Shown one piece after another: positions 17,870-24,748 of a DNA stretch of 64,000 bases. Source of the DNA: Paraburkholderia sp. UYCP14C (lineage in GTDB: Bacteria; Pseudomonadota; Gammaproteobacteria; Burkholderiales; Burkholderiaceae). The stretch covers positions 270,649 to 334,648 of the forward strand of contig NZ_SELS01000002.1 of NCBI RefSeq assembly GCF_004197395.1. The letters run 5' to 3'. Under the pieces are notes generated by a model. The model did not search any database and had not been told where the DNA came from. It saw nothing but the letters and a program-made list of their open reading frames with translations. Position 1 is the stretch's first letter. Each line of letters opens with the position of its first letter. Both the position numbers and the translations under genes were made by a program.

Positions 17870-19134
17870 CGGTCCGCACGATGGTCACGGCGCGAAGTCT
17901 GCGCGCGCTCGATTGGCTCAACTTCTTCGTCGCCAACGTGCAGACGGGCTTCGGGCCGTTCATCGCGTCGTATCTCGCGTCGCACAAGTGGACCCAGGGC
18001 GAGATCGGCATGGTGCTGTCGGTCGGCACGATCAGCGCAATGGTCAGCCAGGTGCCCGGCGGCGCCGCGGTCGACGCGCTGCGCAACAAGAAGGCCGCGG
18101 CCGCGTGGGCGATCGGCGCGATCATCCTGAGCGCGATGCTGCTCGCGATCAGCCCGACGGTGTTGCCGGTGATCGCCGCCGAGGTGTTCCACGGCTTCGC
18201 GAGCTGCATGCTGACGCCGGCGCTCGCGGCGATTTCGTTCGCGCTGGTGGGTCGCGCGAATCTCGGCGACCGGCTCGGGCGCAATGCGCGTTGGGCGTCG
18301 ATCGGCAGCGCGGTCGCGGCCGGTCTGATGGGACTGTTCGGCGAGTACTACTCGCCGCGCGCGGTGTTCTTTTTGACCGCGGGCCTTGCGGTTCCCGCGC
18401 TGATCGCGCTCGCGATGATCCAGCGCACCGACACGATCGAGCTGCCGCAAGCGGCGCCTACCCCCGAGCAGCTCGAGCGGCGCGAAAGCCTGCGCGCGTT
18501 GCTGCGCGACAAGCGCATGCTGCTGTTCGCCGCGTGCATCGTGCTGTTCCATCTGTCGAACGCGGCGATGCTGAACCTGGCCGCCGGCGAAGTGACGGCC
18601 GGCATGGGCGACAACGTGCAGCTCGTGATCGCGGCGTGCATCATCGTGCCGCAGGCGATCGTCGCGATGATGTCGCCGTGGGTCGGGCGCTCGGCCGAAC
18701 GCTGGGGCCGCCGGCCGATCCTGCTGCTCGGCTTCTCCGCGCTGCCGATTCGCGCGCTGCTGTTCGCGGGCATCAGCAGCCCTTACCTGCTCGTGCCGGT
18801 GCAGATGCTGGACGGCTTGAGCGCCGCGGTGTTCGGCGTGATGCTGCCGCTGATCGCCGCCGACGTCGCCGGCGACAAGGGCCGCTACAACCTGTGTATC
18901 GGCCTGTTCGGGCTCGCGGCCGGTATCGGTGCGACGCTGAGCACGACGGCGGCCGGCTTTATCGCAGATCGTTTCGGCAACATGGTGAGCTTCTTCTGCC
19001 TCGCGGCGGCCGGTGCGCTCGCGGTGCTGCTGGTGTGGGCGGCGATGCCTGAGACGCGCGACGCGGCGACGGCCAGCAACGGCGACGGCAATGACGCGAC
19101 GGTGCCCGGTCGCGGGAAGTCGGCGGCGAGGTGA
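17866..19134 (+). CDS. MFS transporter
   Basis: The 422-residue protein has about 12 hydrophobic segments and MFS landmarks: WLNFFVANVQTGFGPFIASYLASHKWTQGEIGMVLSVGTISAMVSQVPGGAAVDALRNKK for segments 1-2 and the loop 2-3 region. A central charged loop (QAAPTPEQLERRESLRALLRDKRML) joins the halves, and the second-half loop carries WVGRSAERWGRRPILL. The substrate is unknown; drug-efflux-like exporters are the nearest look-alikes. The frame continues upstream inside the lipoprotein gene, but ATG 17866 overlaps that gene's stop by four bases. The two are therefore translationally coupled and probably work together. A 9-bp stem (GTGATC...GATCAC) follows the stop at 19161-19186. Confidence 0.88.
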   Translation: MTVRTMVTARSLRALDWLNFFVANVQTGFGPFIASYLASHKWTQGEIGMVLSVGTISAMVSQVPGGAAVDALRNKKAAAAWAIGAIILSAMLLAISPTVLPVIAAEVFHGFASCMLTPALAAISFALVGRANLGDRLGRNARWASIGSAVAAGLMGLFGEYYSPRAVFFLTAGLAVPALIALAMIQRTDTIELPQAAPTPEQLERRESLRALLRDKRMLLFAACIVLFHLSNAAMLNLAAGEVTAGMGDNVQLVIAACIIVPQAIVAMMSPWVGRSAERWGRRPILLLGFSALPIRALLFAGISSPYLLVPVQMLDGLSAAVFGVMLPLIAADVAGDKGRYNLCIGLFGLAAGIGATLSTTAAGFIADRFGNMVSFFCLAAAGALAVLLVWAAMPETRDAATASNGDGNDATVPGRGKSAAR

Positions 19135-19448
19135 GTCGCGTGAGCTGGATGAGCCGGGGCGTGATCTGACCGTCACAGTCGGATCACGTCGCAAGTAGCT
19201 TGACCGTTCCGCAGGCTGAACGGGCAAGCGCGCCACTTGCCGTCTTACGGGCCTACATGACTGCGGCTTTACCCGACAGCGCAAGAAGTTCTTTGCTCGA
19301 AGGCGGCGGTGCGCGCAGCGACTTTCCAGGAAGCGGCACCGCGAGAGCGAACTCTTTTCTTTTTCGCAAACGTTTGCCTTCAGGTATCAAGTCTCAGCCT
19401 CCCAAGCCGAAAACCCGTACATCGCCACGAAACTTTGGAGACTCCGAC
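19135..19448. other. Intergenic region with LacI-type palindrome
   Basis: No gene is supported here. It contains the stem near 19161-19186 and the palindrome GCAAACGTTTGC at 19366-19377. The latter is ahead of the lipoprotein gene start at 19449. Confidence 0.5.
19366..19377. promoter_or_regulatory. Perfect palindrome resembling a LacI/GalR-family operator
   Basis: GCAAACGTTTGC is a perfect 12-bp palindrome with the central CG of LacI/PurR-type operators. It sits 72 bases before the GTG start of the lipoprotein gene. No LacI-family gene is visible in the window, so its regulator would be encoded elsewhere. Confidence 0.45.
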
Positions 19449-19823
19449 GTGACGCGCGTTGTGCTCTTACTTGCCGTAATGTTGATAACAGGCTGCGCAC
19501 AACTGCCGCAGCCCACTACGGCTCAAGCCGAGAAACCTGCGGTGTCGAACGTGATCATGAAGTTCGACATTCCCGCCGATGCACTCGGCGCGCGCGATCC
19601 GCAATTGAGCACGGTGCTCGCCAAGGCGGGCGCACTCGCCGCCGCGCAGAAGCAGCCCACGGTGATCCGCGTGACCGCGCTGGGCCAGGACTTCAAGTAC
19701 ATCAACCAGGCGATCTGGCGGGGCGTGCCGCAGCAGGGGCTCAAACCCACGCTCGAAAATCTGACGACCGGCGCGAACCAGACGTACAGCGTCTCGATCC
19801 AGCCGCTACATGCGGGGAGCTGA
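19449..19823 (+). CDS. Hypothetical lipoprotein, first gene of a secreted trio
   Basis: The 124-residue protein has a clean lipoprotein signal (VTRVVLLLAVMLITGC, lipobox LITGC). A globular domain rich in Ala and Gln follows, with FDIPADALGARDPQLSTVLAKAGALAAAQ and VIRVTALGQDFKYINQAIWRG. No family is recognised. The frame is open from 19200, but a GTG at 19449 with GGAG eight bases ahead starts exactly at the signal sequence. The stop is four bases from the next gene's ATG. With the following secreted protein and lytic transglycosylase it forms a compact envelope-directed operon. Confidence 0.78.
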   Translation: MTRVVLLLAVMLITGCAQLPQPTTAQAEKPAVSNVIMKFDIPADALGARDPQLSTVLAKAGALAAAQKQPTVIRVTALGQDFKYINQAIWRGVPQQGLKPTLENLTTGANQTYSVSIQPLHAGS

Positions 19824-19827
19824 CACG

Positions 19828-20175
19828 ATGCGCCTGATTGCTTTCGCCGCGGCATCGCTATGCTTGAGTTCGGCCGCATGGGCGGCCCAGCCCGCCGCCG
19901 GCGCGCCTGCAACCGCGGCCGCCGCTGCCCCCACGGCCACCACGGCCTCCGCGGACAAGGTCTACCCGCCGCTGCCCACGCTCGCGATGCTGCCGCCCTC
20001 CACCGGCGACGACGACGACCTTCCCGCGCCGCGCTCGACGTCGCGCAACAAGAAGAAGACGCGCCAGCACGATTGCCACTGCGCGATGCCGACGCCGCGC
20101 CTCGTCGTCTCCGATGAGTCGCGCACCTATCTGAAGGACATCGAGCGCCAGCTCGATTCCGCGCTGGCACAGTAA
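19828..20175 (+). CDS. Hypothetical exported protein
   Basis: The 115-residue product starts with a signal peptide (MRLIAFAAASLCLSSAAWA, cleavage AWA-AQ). An Ala/Thr/Pro-rich low-complexity segment follows, then a GDDDD acidic patch, a basic RNKKKTR cluster, and HDCHCAMPTPRL with two Cys. A helical end (YLKDIERQLDSALAQ) closes it. GGGGAG precedes the ATG at a good distance. I recognise no family; the Cys pair could form a disulphide after export. It lies 4 bases after the lipoprotein and 24 bases before the transglycosylase. Confidence 0.7.
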   Translation: MRLIAFAAASLCLSSAAWAAQPAAGAPATAAAAAPTATTASADKVYPPLPTLAMLPPSTGDDDDLPAPRSTSRNKKKTRQHDCHCAMPTPRLVVSDESRTYLKDIERQLDSALAQ

Positions 20176-20199
20176 AGCAGTACCTGGAGCCCTGAACCC

Positions 20200-20691
20200 A
20201 TGCATGAGCACAAGGCCAATGCCTGCCGCTTTTTGCGATCGTGGACGATATGCGCCTGGGCGGCGCTGCTGGCGCTCGGCAGTTCGGCCGCGCAAGCCGC
20301 GCCGTCCGCCGACGATTGCTTCGACAGGGCCGGCGCTTACCAGGGCGTCAATCCGCTCGTGCTGCGAGCGGTGGCATGGCATGAGTCGAAAGGCGACGCG
20401 AGCGCCATCAACCGCAACGCCAACGGTTCGATCGACGTGGGACAGTTGCAGATCAATTCGATCCACTTTCCGGAACTCAAGAGCCAGGGCATTCCGCACC
20501 GCGCGCTGACGGACCCGTGCGTGAATATTTTTGTGGCCGCCTGGCTACTCAAGCAGAAGATGGTGCGGTATGGAAATACCTGGCGTGCGATTGGCGCGTA
20601 TCACTCGGAATCGCCGCACGAGCGCGACGCTTACGCGCATAGCATCCAGACGATTCTCGTGAGTTGGGGATTGTTGCAGCCGGAGCGGTGA
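20200..20691 (+). CDS. Lytic transglycosylase (IagB/IpgF type)
   Basis: The 163-residue exported protein (signal ending SSAAQAAPS) is a short lysozyme-like lytic transglycosylase. It contains CFDRAGAYQGVNPLVLRAVAWHESKGDASAINRN with the catalytic Glu in HES, VGQLQINSIHFPEL, and CVNIFVAAWLLKQKMVRYGNTWRAIGAYHS. Family members cut peptidoglycan locally to let secretion systems, pili or conjugation machines pass. Here its partners are a lipoprotein and a small exported protein but no ATPase, secretin or pilin. The trio is therefore either an orphan fragment of a secretion locus or a distinct envelope system. Confidence 0.88.
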   Translation: MHEHKANACRFLRSWTICAWAALLALGSSAAQAAPSADDCFDRAGAYQGVNPLVLRAVAWHESKGDASAINRNANGSIDVGQLQINSIHFPELKSQGIPHRALTDPCVNIFVAAWLLKQKMVRYGNTWRAIGAYHSESPHERDAYAHSIQTILVSWGLLQPER

Positions 20692-21080
20692 GGGTCTTGC
20701 AGGCTGTTGAAAAGCGCCCCGTCATGATGACCGACACTATGTTCAGGAGGCTGGCGAGTGCGATTTTCCGCTGAATTACCGGTTTGCCACGCCATCTGCG
20801 CGGGGCATGTTCACGCATGCAGCCTATCTGCCGTTTGGTCCCGCGTAGCCTTCACGTCTGCTTCCAAGCCGAAGCGGCCACACCAGAGGGGGTGTTAGTT
20901 CCTGTCCTCACGGGTGCTAACCGGGAAGCGCGCGACAGCGATACCTTTTAGGACCGTCGATATGAAACGCCGGGCTCGAACTCGGTGTTTTGAAGAGAGT
21001 TGCGCACGCTGGCGCTGCATCGCGGAAGCCATGATCTCCATCGAGCTTGCTCCGTGCAGCCAACTGTGCCAGATTGGTAT
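20692..21080. other. Intergenic region with probable insertion-sequence relic
   Basis: No intact gene is seen. The AGGCTGTTGAAAAGCG stretch near 20700 resembles ends of some insertion sequences. The composition changes here from GC-rich to the less GC-rich block that runs to 24.7 kb. The relic call is weak. Confidence 0.3.
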
Positions 21081-21094
21081 ATGATGGCCATCAT
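21081..21094. promoter_or_regulatory. TetR operator, site 1
   Basis: ATGATGGCCATCAT is a perfect 14-bp palindrome over the start codons of the TetR gene. It shares its core with the site at 21724-21747. Confidence 0.7.
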
Positions 21095-21689
21095 GCAAAA
21101 GCCATCAATCAATCGGAAAACCGCCAGTCGTAAGGAAATCACGCACGAGCGCATCGTCGAGGTTGCCACACGTGCGATTCGGCGCAGTGGCTACGACGGG
21201 ACCGGAGTGGCCGACATCATGAAGGAGGCTGGCCTGACGCATGGCGGCTTCTACGCGCACTTTCCATCGCGGGACGTGCTGCTTGCCGAAGTGGCCGACC
21301 GCGCCGGTGCTGAAGCCGTCGCCAAGTATGAGCATATCGCCGCTTCCGTGCCGCTGGAGCAGGCATTGCCGTCAATGGTGCGCGCCTATCTGTCGAAGGA
21401 GCACCGTGACGCCACAGAGACGGGCTGCCCGATCTCCGCCCTTTGCTCGGAGATGCCGCGCCAGGCGCCGGTTGTGCGCCGCGCGGCCACCCGTCGCATC
21501 AAGGAGATGATCGACGTCGTTGCGCGCCAATTGCCCGATTGGGGTCAACCGGGCGCGCATGAACAGGCGCTTCTCACCGTTGCAACGATGGTCGGCACCA
21601 TGGTGCTGGCGCGCGCCGTCGACGACCCCAAACTGTCGGACAGTTTTCTTGAAGCAGCATTGAAAAAATTCGCACCGACTGATGAGTAA
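21081..21689 (+). CDS. TetR-family transcriptional regulator
   Basis: The 202-residue protein has the TetR helix-turn-helix: THERIVEVATRAIRRSGYDGTGVADIMKEAGLTHGGFYAHFPSRDVLLAEV, residues about 17-66. An effector domain with ETGCPISALCSEMPRQ and a C-terminal FLEAALKKFAP completes it, as in regulators of NADPH oxidoreductases or efflux. Three in-frame ATGs (21081, 21084, 21093) lie at the start. They sit inside the palindrome ATGATGGCCATCAT, so the repressor probably binds over its own start. A second, longer copy of the same palindrome occurs at 21724-21747, ahead of the downstream oxidoreductase. It is almost certainly the local regulator of both. Confidence 0.9.
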   Translation: MMAIMQKPSINRKTASRKEITHERIVEVATRAIRRSGYDGTGVADIMKEAGLTHGGFYAHFPSRDVLLAEVADRAGAEAVAKYEHIAASVPLEQALPSMVRAYLSKEHRDATETGCPISALCSEMPRQAPVVRRAATRRIKEMIDVVARQLPDWGQPGAHEQALLTVATMVGTMVLARAVDDPKLSDSFLEAALKKFAPTDE

Positions 21690-21723
21690 TTCCGCTTGCC
21701 CGGCGGGCGCTGTGGCTGGGCCT

Positions 21724-21747
21724 AAAATATGATGGTCATCATATTTT
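21724..21747. promoter_or_regulatory. TetR operator, site 2 (24-bp near-perfect palindrome)
   Basis: The arms AAAATATGATGG and TCATCATATTTT are reverse complements except at the central base pair. The ATGATGG(T)CATCAT core repeats site 1. It lies between the regulator stop and the oxidoreductase start, where it could cover the latter's promoter. Confidence 0.75.
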
Positions 21748-21945
21748 GGCGGGCGAACGGTCGTCTAACTATATGAAGACATGGTACTAACCGGCGCGGT
21801 GCACAAGCCGGCCAGCGGACCTTCGAGATGCTACGCAGATTTGCGCCTGCGGGCCTGGTGGACACCGGCATTCGCAAAGATGTGCGCCTTACAAAGTAGG
21901 CAGTATGACTACACGCAATGAAAAACTGACAAGGAACAATGACGC

Positions 21946-22950
21946 ATGATGAAGGCATTTGTCGTAAATCGATATGGACGCAAGAATGGCGCGCGAGCCG
22001 GTGATATGCCGGTTCCGGAACTACGTGAGGACGACGTATTGGTCGAGATTCACGCCGCTGGCGTGAATCCGCTCGATGCAAAAATCAGGGATGGAGAGTT
22101 CAAGCGGATTTTGCGCTATCGTTTGCCGCTGATTTTGGGCAACGATCTGGCTGGGATTGTCGTCCGCGTCGGGTCGCGCGTGCAGCGATTCAAGGTGGGC
22201 GATGAGGTGTATGCGCGACCGCCCAAGGATCGGATCGGTACTTTCGCGGAATTCATTGCGATCAGGGAAGACGCGGTGGCGCTCAAGCCTGAAGCGCTCA
22301 ATATGGAAGAAGCGGCCTCAATCCCTTTGGTGGGCCTGACTGCGTGGCAGGCGCTGGTCGAACGAGCACAACTGAAGAAAGGGCAGAAGGTGCTCATACA
22401 CGCTGGTTCCGGCGGCATCGGTACCTTTGCCATTCAATTGGCGAAGCATCTGGGCGCGACCGTCGCCACGACAGCGAGCGGCGCAAATGCCGAATGGATG
22501 AAGCAGCTCGGTGCCGACATTGTCATCGACTACAGGAAGGACGACTTTGCCGCTGTGTTGAAAGACTTCGATGTGGTGCTGGATACGCAGGGCGGGAAGA
22601 CACTCGAAAAATCACTGCATGTGCTCAAGCCCGGAGGCAAGGTCATCGGGATCGCCGGTCCGCCCGATCCTGAATTTGCCACGCAGGTGAATGCCTCCTG
22701 GTTCCTGAAAATGGCGGTGCGCTTTCTAAGCCATCGCATCCGCAAGGAGGCAAGACGTCGTGATGTCGACTATTCATTCCTCTTTATGCGTGCCGACGGA
22801 GAGCAACTAGCTCGGATCGCCAGGCTCGTCGACGCAGCTGTAATAAAGCCTGTGATCGATCGAATTTTCCCGTTCGAATCAACGCAAGAGGCATTGGCTT
22901 ACGTCGAAAGCGGACGTGCAAAGGGTAAGGTCGTTATCAAGATTCGATAG
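21946..22950 (+). CDS. Quinone oxidoreductase-like NADP-dependent dehydrogenase (MDR family)
   Basis: The 334-residue zinc-independent medium-chain reductase shows GVNPLDAKIRDGEFK, LPLILGNDLAGIVVRVGS, GDEVYARPP, AASIPLVGLTAWQAL and the NADP-binding AGSGGIGTFAIQLAKHLGA (residues about 150-170). No zinc ligands of the alcohol dehydrogenase type are present, so it is a quinone or enone reductase; the substrate is unknown. The C-terminal part (MAVRFLSHRIRKEARRRDVDYSFLFM) matches the same subgroup. It is preceded by a TetR gene and its operator, a usual arrangement for stress-inducible reductases. Codon use is less GC-rich than flanking genes, consistent with acquisition. Confidence 0.9.
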   Translation: MMKAFVVNRYGRKNGARAGDMPVPELREDDVLVEIHAAGVNPLDAKIRDGEFKRILRYRLPLILGNDLAGIVVRVGSRVQRFKVGDEVYARPPKDRIGTFAEFIAIREDAVALKPEALNMEEAASIPLVGLTAWQALVERAQLKKGQKVLIHAGSGGIGTFAIQLAKHLGATVATTASGANAEWMKQLGADIVIDYRKDDFAAVLKDFDVVLDTQGGKTLEKSLHVLKPGGKVIGIAGPPDPEFATQVNASWFLKMAVRFLSHRIRKEARRRDVDYSFLFMRADGEQLARIARLVDAAVIKPVIDRIFPFESTQEALAYVESGRAKGKVVIKIR

Positions 22951-23129
22951 AAGGAGGGAAATCCGTCAGAGGGCGAAGCGGACCTTCAAACGTCCGCAGA
23001 ATGACCAGAAGGAACGGCCGTTGATGAGGCCGAACGCGGAAAACCAACCAGGCGGTGCCCCTCGCTTTCCGCTTTCGCCTTCGTCAAGCCCGGTCAAGCA
23101 GACGCGAAAACAACCCCGCCCAAAGCCGC

Positions 23130-23774
23130 TCAATTCCGAATGTTTTCCTCGCAATCTTCCCAGTACCGAAGCGGGTCGAGATGGTGTGGATAGCGCGACT
23201 TGAGCCACTCCGACAGCCTGGCCCAATCTGGATGGTTGGTACCCGTTTGAGCAGACCACGTCGACGACCTTTCAAGAACATGGCCGTTCCCGCGGTCACG
23301 GACCAGCAAACTGCCTAGTCCGCTCAAACTGTTCGTCTGCGTCTCAACCAGATACCGTGGCAGAATCCTGAGTTCAGCATCCTCGGCCCATCCGTATAAG
23401 GCGCGGACCACTCCGGAGGGATCTCGCAGCTCTGTGGGTCCGCTTTGCGGGCGAATGGCCGTCCATCCTTCAGGGAACTCGGTGACAACCTCGTTTTTAC
23501 CTTCCCTCACCCACCTCACGCGCCATGCGCGCACCAGCGACTCGCGCATGCGAGACACCGACTCGTAGCCAGCAGGCAACTCGATCGCCATCGGAAGAGT
23601 AATGAGGTTGTCTTTCCAGAGTTTGGTTTCGTCGTCGACGCGCTCAACCACCTCGAACATCCCAGGCTCAAACGGGTTCTCGGGCCGGCTGGATACTCTC
23701 GCCTTCCCTTCGGGCAATCCTTCGAAAAGGCGCTCAGCATCATGCCGGGTAAGTTTCGTCTTTCCTTTTTTCAT
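23130..23774 (-). CDS. Hypothetical protein
   Basis: The 214-residue protein begins MKKGKTKLTRHDAERLFEGLP. It is rich in charged and aromatic residues with several Trp (WRVRWVREGKN, EFPEGWTAIRPQ, YWEDCEENIRN). It has no signal peptide or membrane segment, so it is probably cytoplasmic. No known family is recognised. It is divergent from the 104-residue gene at 23984, with about 210 bases between them. Both lie in a less GC-rich block bounded by a strong terminator at 24.7 kb, which suggests accessory DNA. A mobile-element or defence role would be speculation. Confidence 0.65.
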   Translation of the reverse strand: MKKGKTKLTRHDAERLFEGLPEGKARVSSRPENPFEPGMFEVVERVDDETKLWKDNLITLPMAIELPAGYESVSRMRESLVRAWRVRWVREGKNEVVTEFPEGWTAIRPQSGPTELRDPSGVVRALYGWAEDAELRILPRYLVETQTNSLSGLGSLLVRDRGNGHVLERSSTWSAQTGTNHPDWARLSEWLKSRYPHHLDPLRYWEDCEENIRN

Positions 23775-23983
23775 TGTGTCTCCCTACAGTAAGGATGTCG
23801 CTAGTGCCTGGGCCCTCACGGCCGAAATCAGGCACCACTTTCTCTCACGCGCTTGAACAGGCTCGTGATCTTATTCTGCGCCATTCGCTTGTTGTTGGAT
23901 GAACGGAGGGAGTAAGGTGGGCGTCCGAAGCCAGTCCGTTACACCCACTGTTAGAATCGCGAACTTTTTCCCGGGAGCGACGA

Positions 23984-24298
23984 ATGTCTTGGTTCATCTA
24001 TGAAGTGCCTGAATACAACGAAGACGGAGCGCGCATCGAACCCTTCAGCGACCTTCGAAGCCGCGTTCTGAAAGTCAGCGGGCAGGCAATGGCTGACGAA
24101 CTGGAAAGCGTCCGCGAGAACGCCGCGACGACAGCGGACACGCCCACGCGCCCGCTCCGCGCCCCGGAAAATCCTCACGTATTTCCAATCCCCTATGCCG
24201 ACTCCATGATCCTGGTCGGCTTCATTTTCGAACTGAAACGTGAGTTGCGACATCTGGTGGTGTCACCCGTGGAAATGCCTTGGCTGAAAGACGCGTAA
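23984..24298 (+). CDS. Hypothetical protein
   Basis: The 104-residue protein starts MSWFIYEVPEYNEDGARIEP. Its middle is helical (VLKVSGQAMADELESVRENAATT). The second half is more hydrophobic and aromatic (HVFPIPYADSMILVGFIFELKRELRHLVVSP), possibly a beta-sheet core. There is no signal peptide and no recognised family. A GGGAGCGACGA stretch precedes the ATG. It is divergent from the 214-residue unknown, and the two could form a functional pair, but nothing in either sequence proves it. Confidence 0.6.
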   Translation: MSWFIYEVPEYNEDGARIEPFSDLRSRVLKVSGQAMADELESVRENAATTADTPTRPLRAPENPHVFPIPYADSMILVGFIFELKRELRHLVVSPVEMPWLKDA

Positions 24299-24358
24299 AA
24301 AACGGGACGATCGAGGCGGCCCCAAACCTGCGAGGCAAACTGCACAGCCGGCGGCGTC

Positions 24359-24703
24359 ATGTCGCGAAGCGGTTTCCATGCATTCTGGACACCTGATCCC
24401 GATGCTTCAGTTCTGTCACCGCATGGCTTAATGTTGCTTTCCAGTCGTTCCGACATGCTCGACCGCGAATGTCTCGTTCACTGTCAGCGGATGGGTACTT
24501 TCGTGAAGGTTTATTCGACGCCTGCCGACACGCGCGGAGGCATTCACATTCCTGCGGCCGATGGCAGGCATCGAATAAACCTTCACGAACTAAGCCAGAC
24601 GCTCCAACGTCGCATGTCCGATCCAGTCCACACTTCCAAAGGCGAGCGATGCTGGCGTTCGTTCGAACGCCACATGGCAAATGACAAAAGAGGCGCGATC
24701 TAA
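24359..24703 (+). CDS. Doubtful open reading frame spanning a large inverted repeat
   Basis: A 114-codon frame (MSRSGFHAFWTPDPDASVLS...) runs through the 90-nt inverted repeat at 24500-24589. Its stop codon lies in the loop of the terminator at 24.7 kb. The protein has no recognisable domain. The inverted repeat inside it reads as a partly mirrored sequence. It is more likely degenerate DNA or the body of a small mobile element than a real gene. Confidence 0.2.
   Translation: MSRSGFHAFWTPDPDASVLSPHGLMLLSSRSDMLDRECLVHCQRMGTFVKVYSTPADTRGGIHIPAADGRHRINLHELSQTLQRRMSDPVHTSKGERCWRSFERHMANDKRGAI
24500..24589. repeat. 27-bp inverted repeat with 36-nt loop
   Basis: The left arm 24500-24526 (beginning TTCGTGAAGG) and right arm 24563-24589 (ending CCTTCACGAA) are reverse complements with one mismatch in 27. 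The 36-nt loop is itself partly self-complementary. The whole can form a 90-nt hairpin. Confidence 0.9.
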
Positions 24704-24724
24704 AAAAATCGCGCCTCTTTTTTT
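24686..24724. terminator. Strong bidirectional rho-independent terminator
   Basis: A 13-bp perfect stem (AAAGAGGCGCGAT / ATCGCGCCTCTTT, loop 24700-24707) is followed on the + strand by a T-run. On the minus strand it ends in CCTCTTTTG. It lies between the island-like block and the 3' end of the MHS transporter gene, ending transcription from both sides. Confidence 0.92.
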
Positions 24725-24748
24725 CAGCCGACCGCGGCCGCGGTCACA

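Noticed and set aside
21781-21921. 46-codon frame between the TetR gene and the oxidoreductase
   Set aside because: No ribosome-binding site or recognisable features; it is probably leader or degenerate DNA.
24357-24680. Minus-strand 107-codon frame over the inverted repeat
   Set aside because: It is an antisense reading of the same repeat with no domain and a poor composition.
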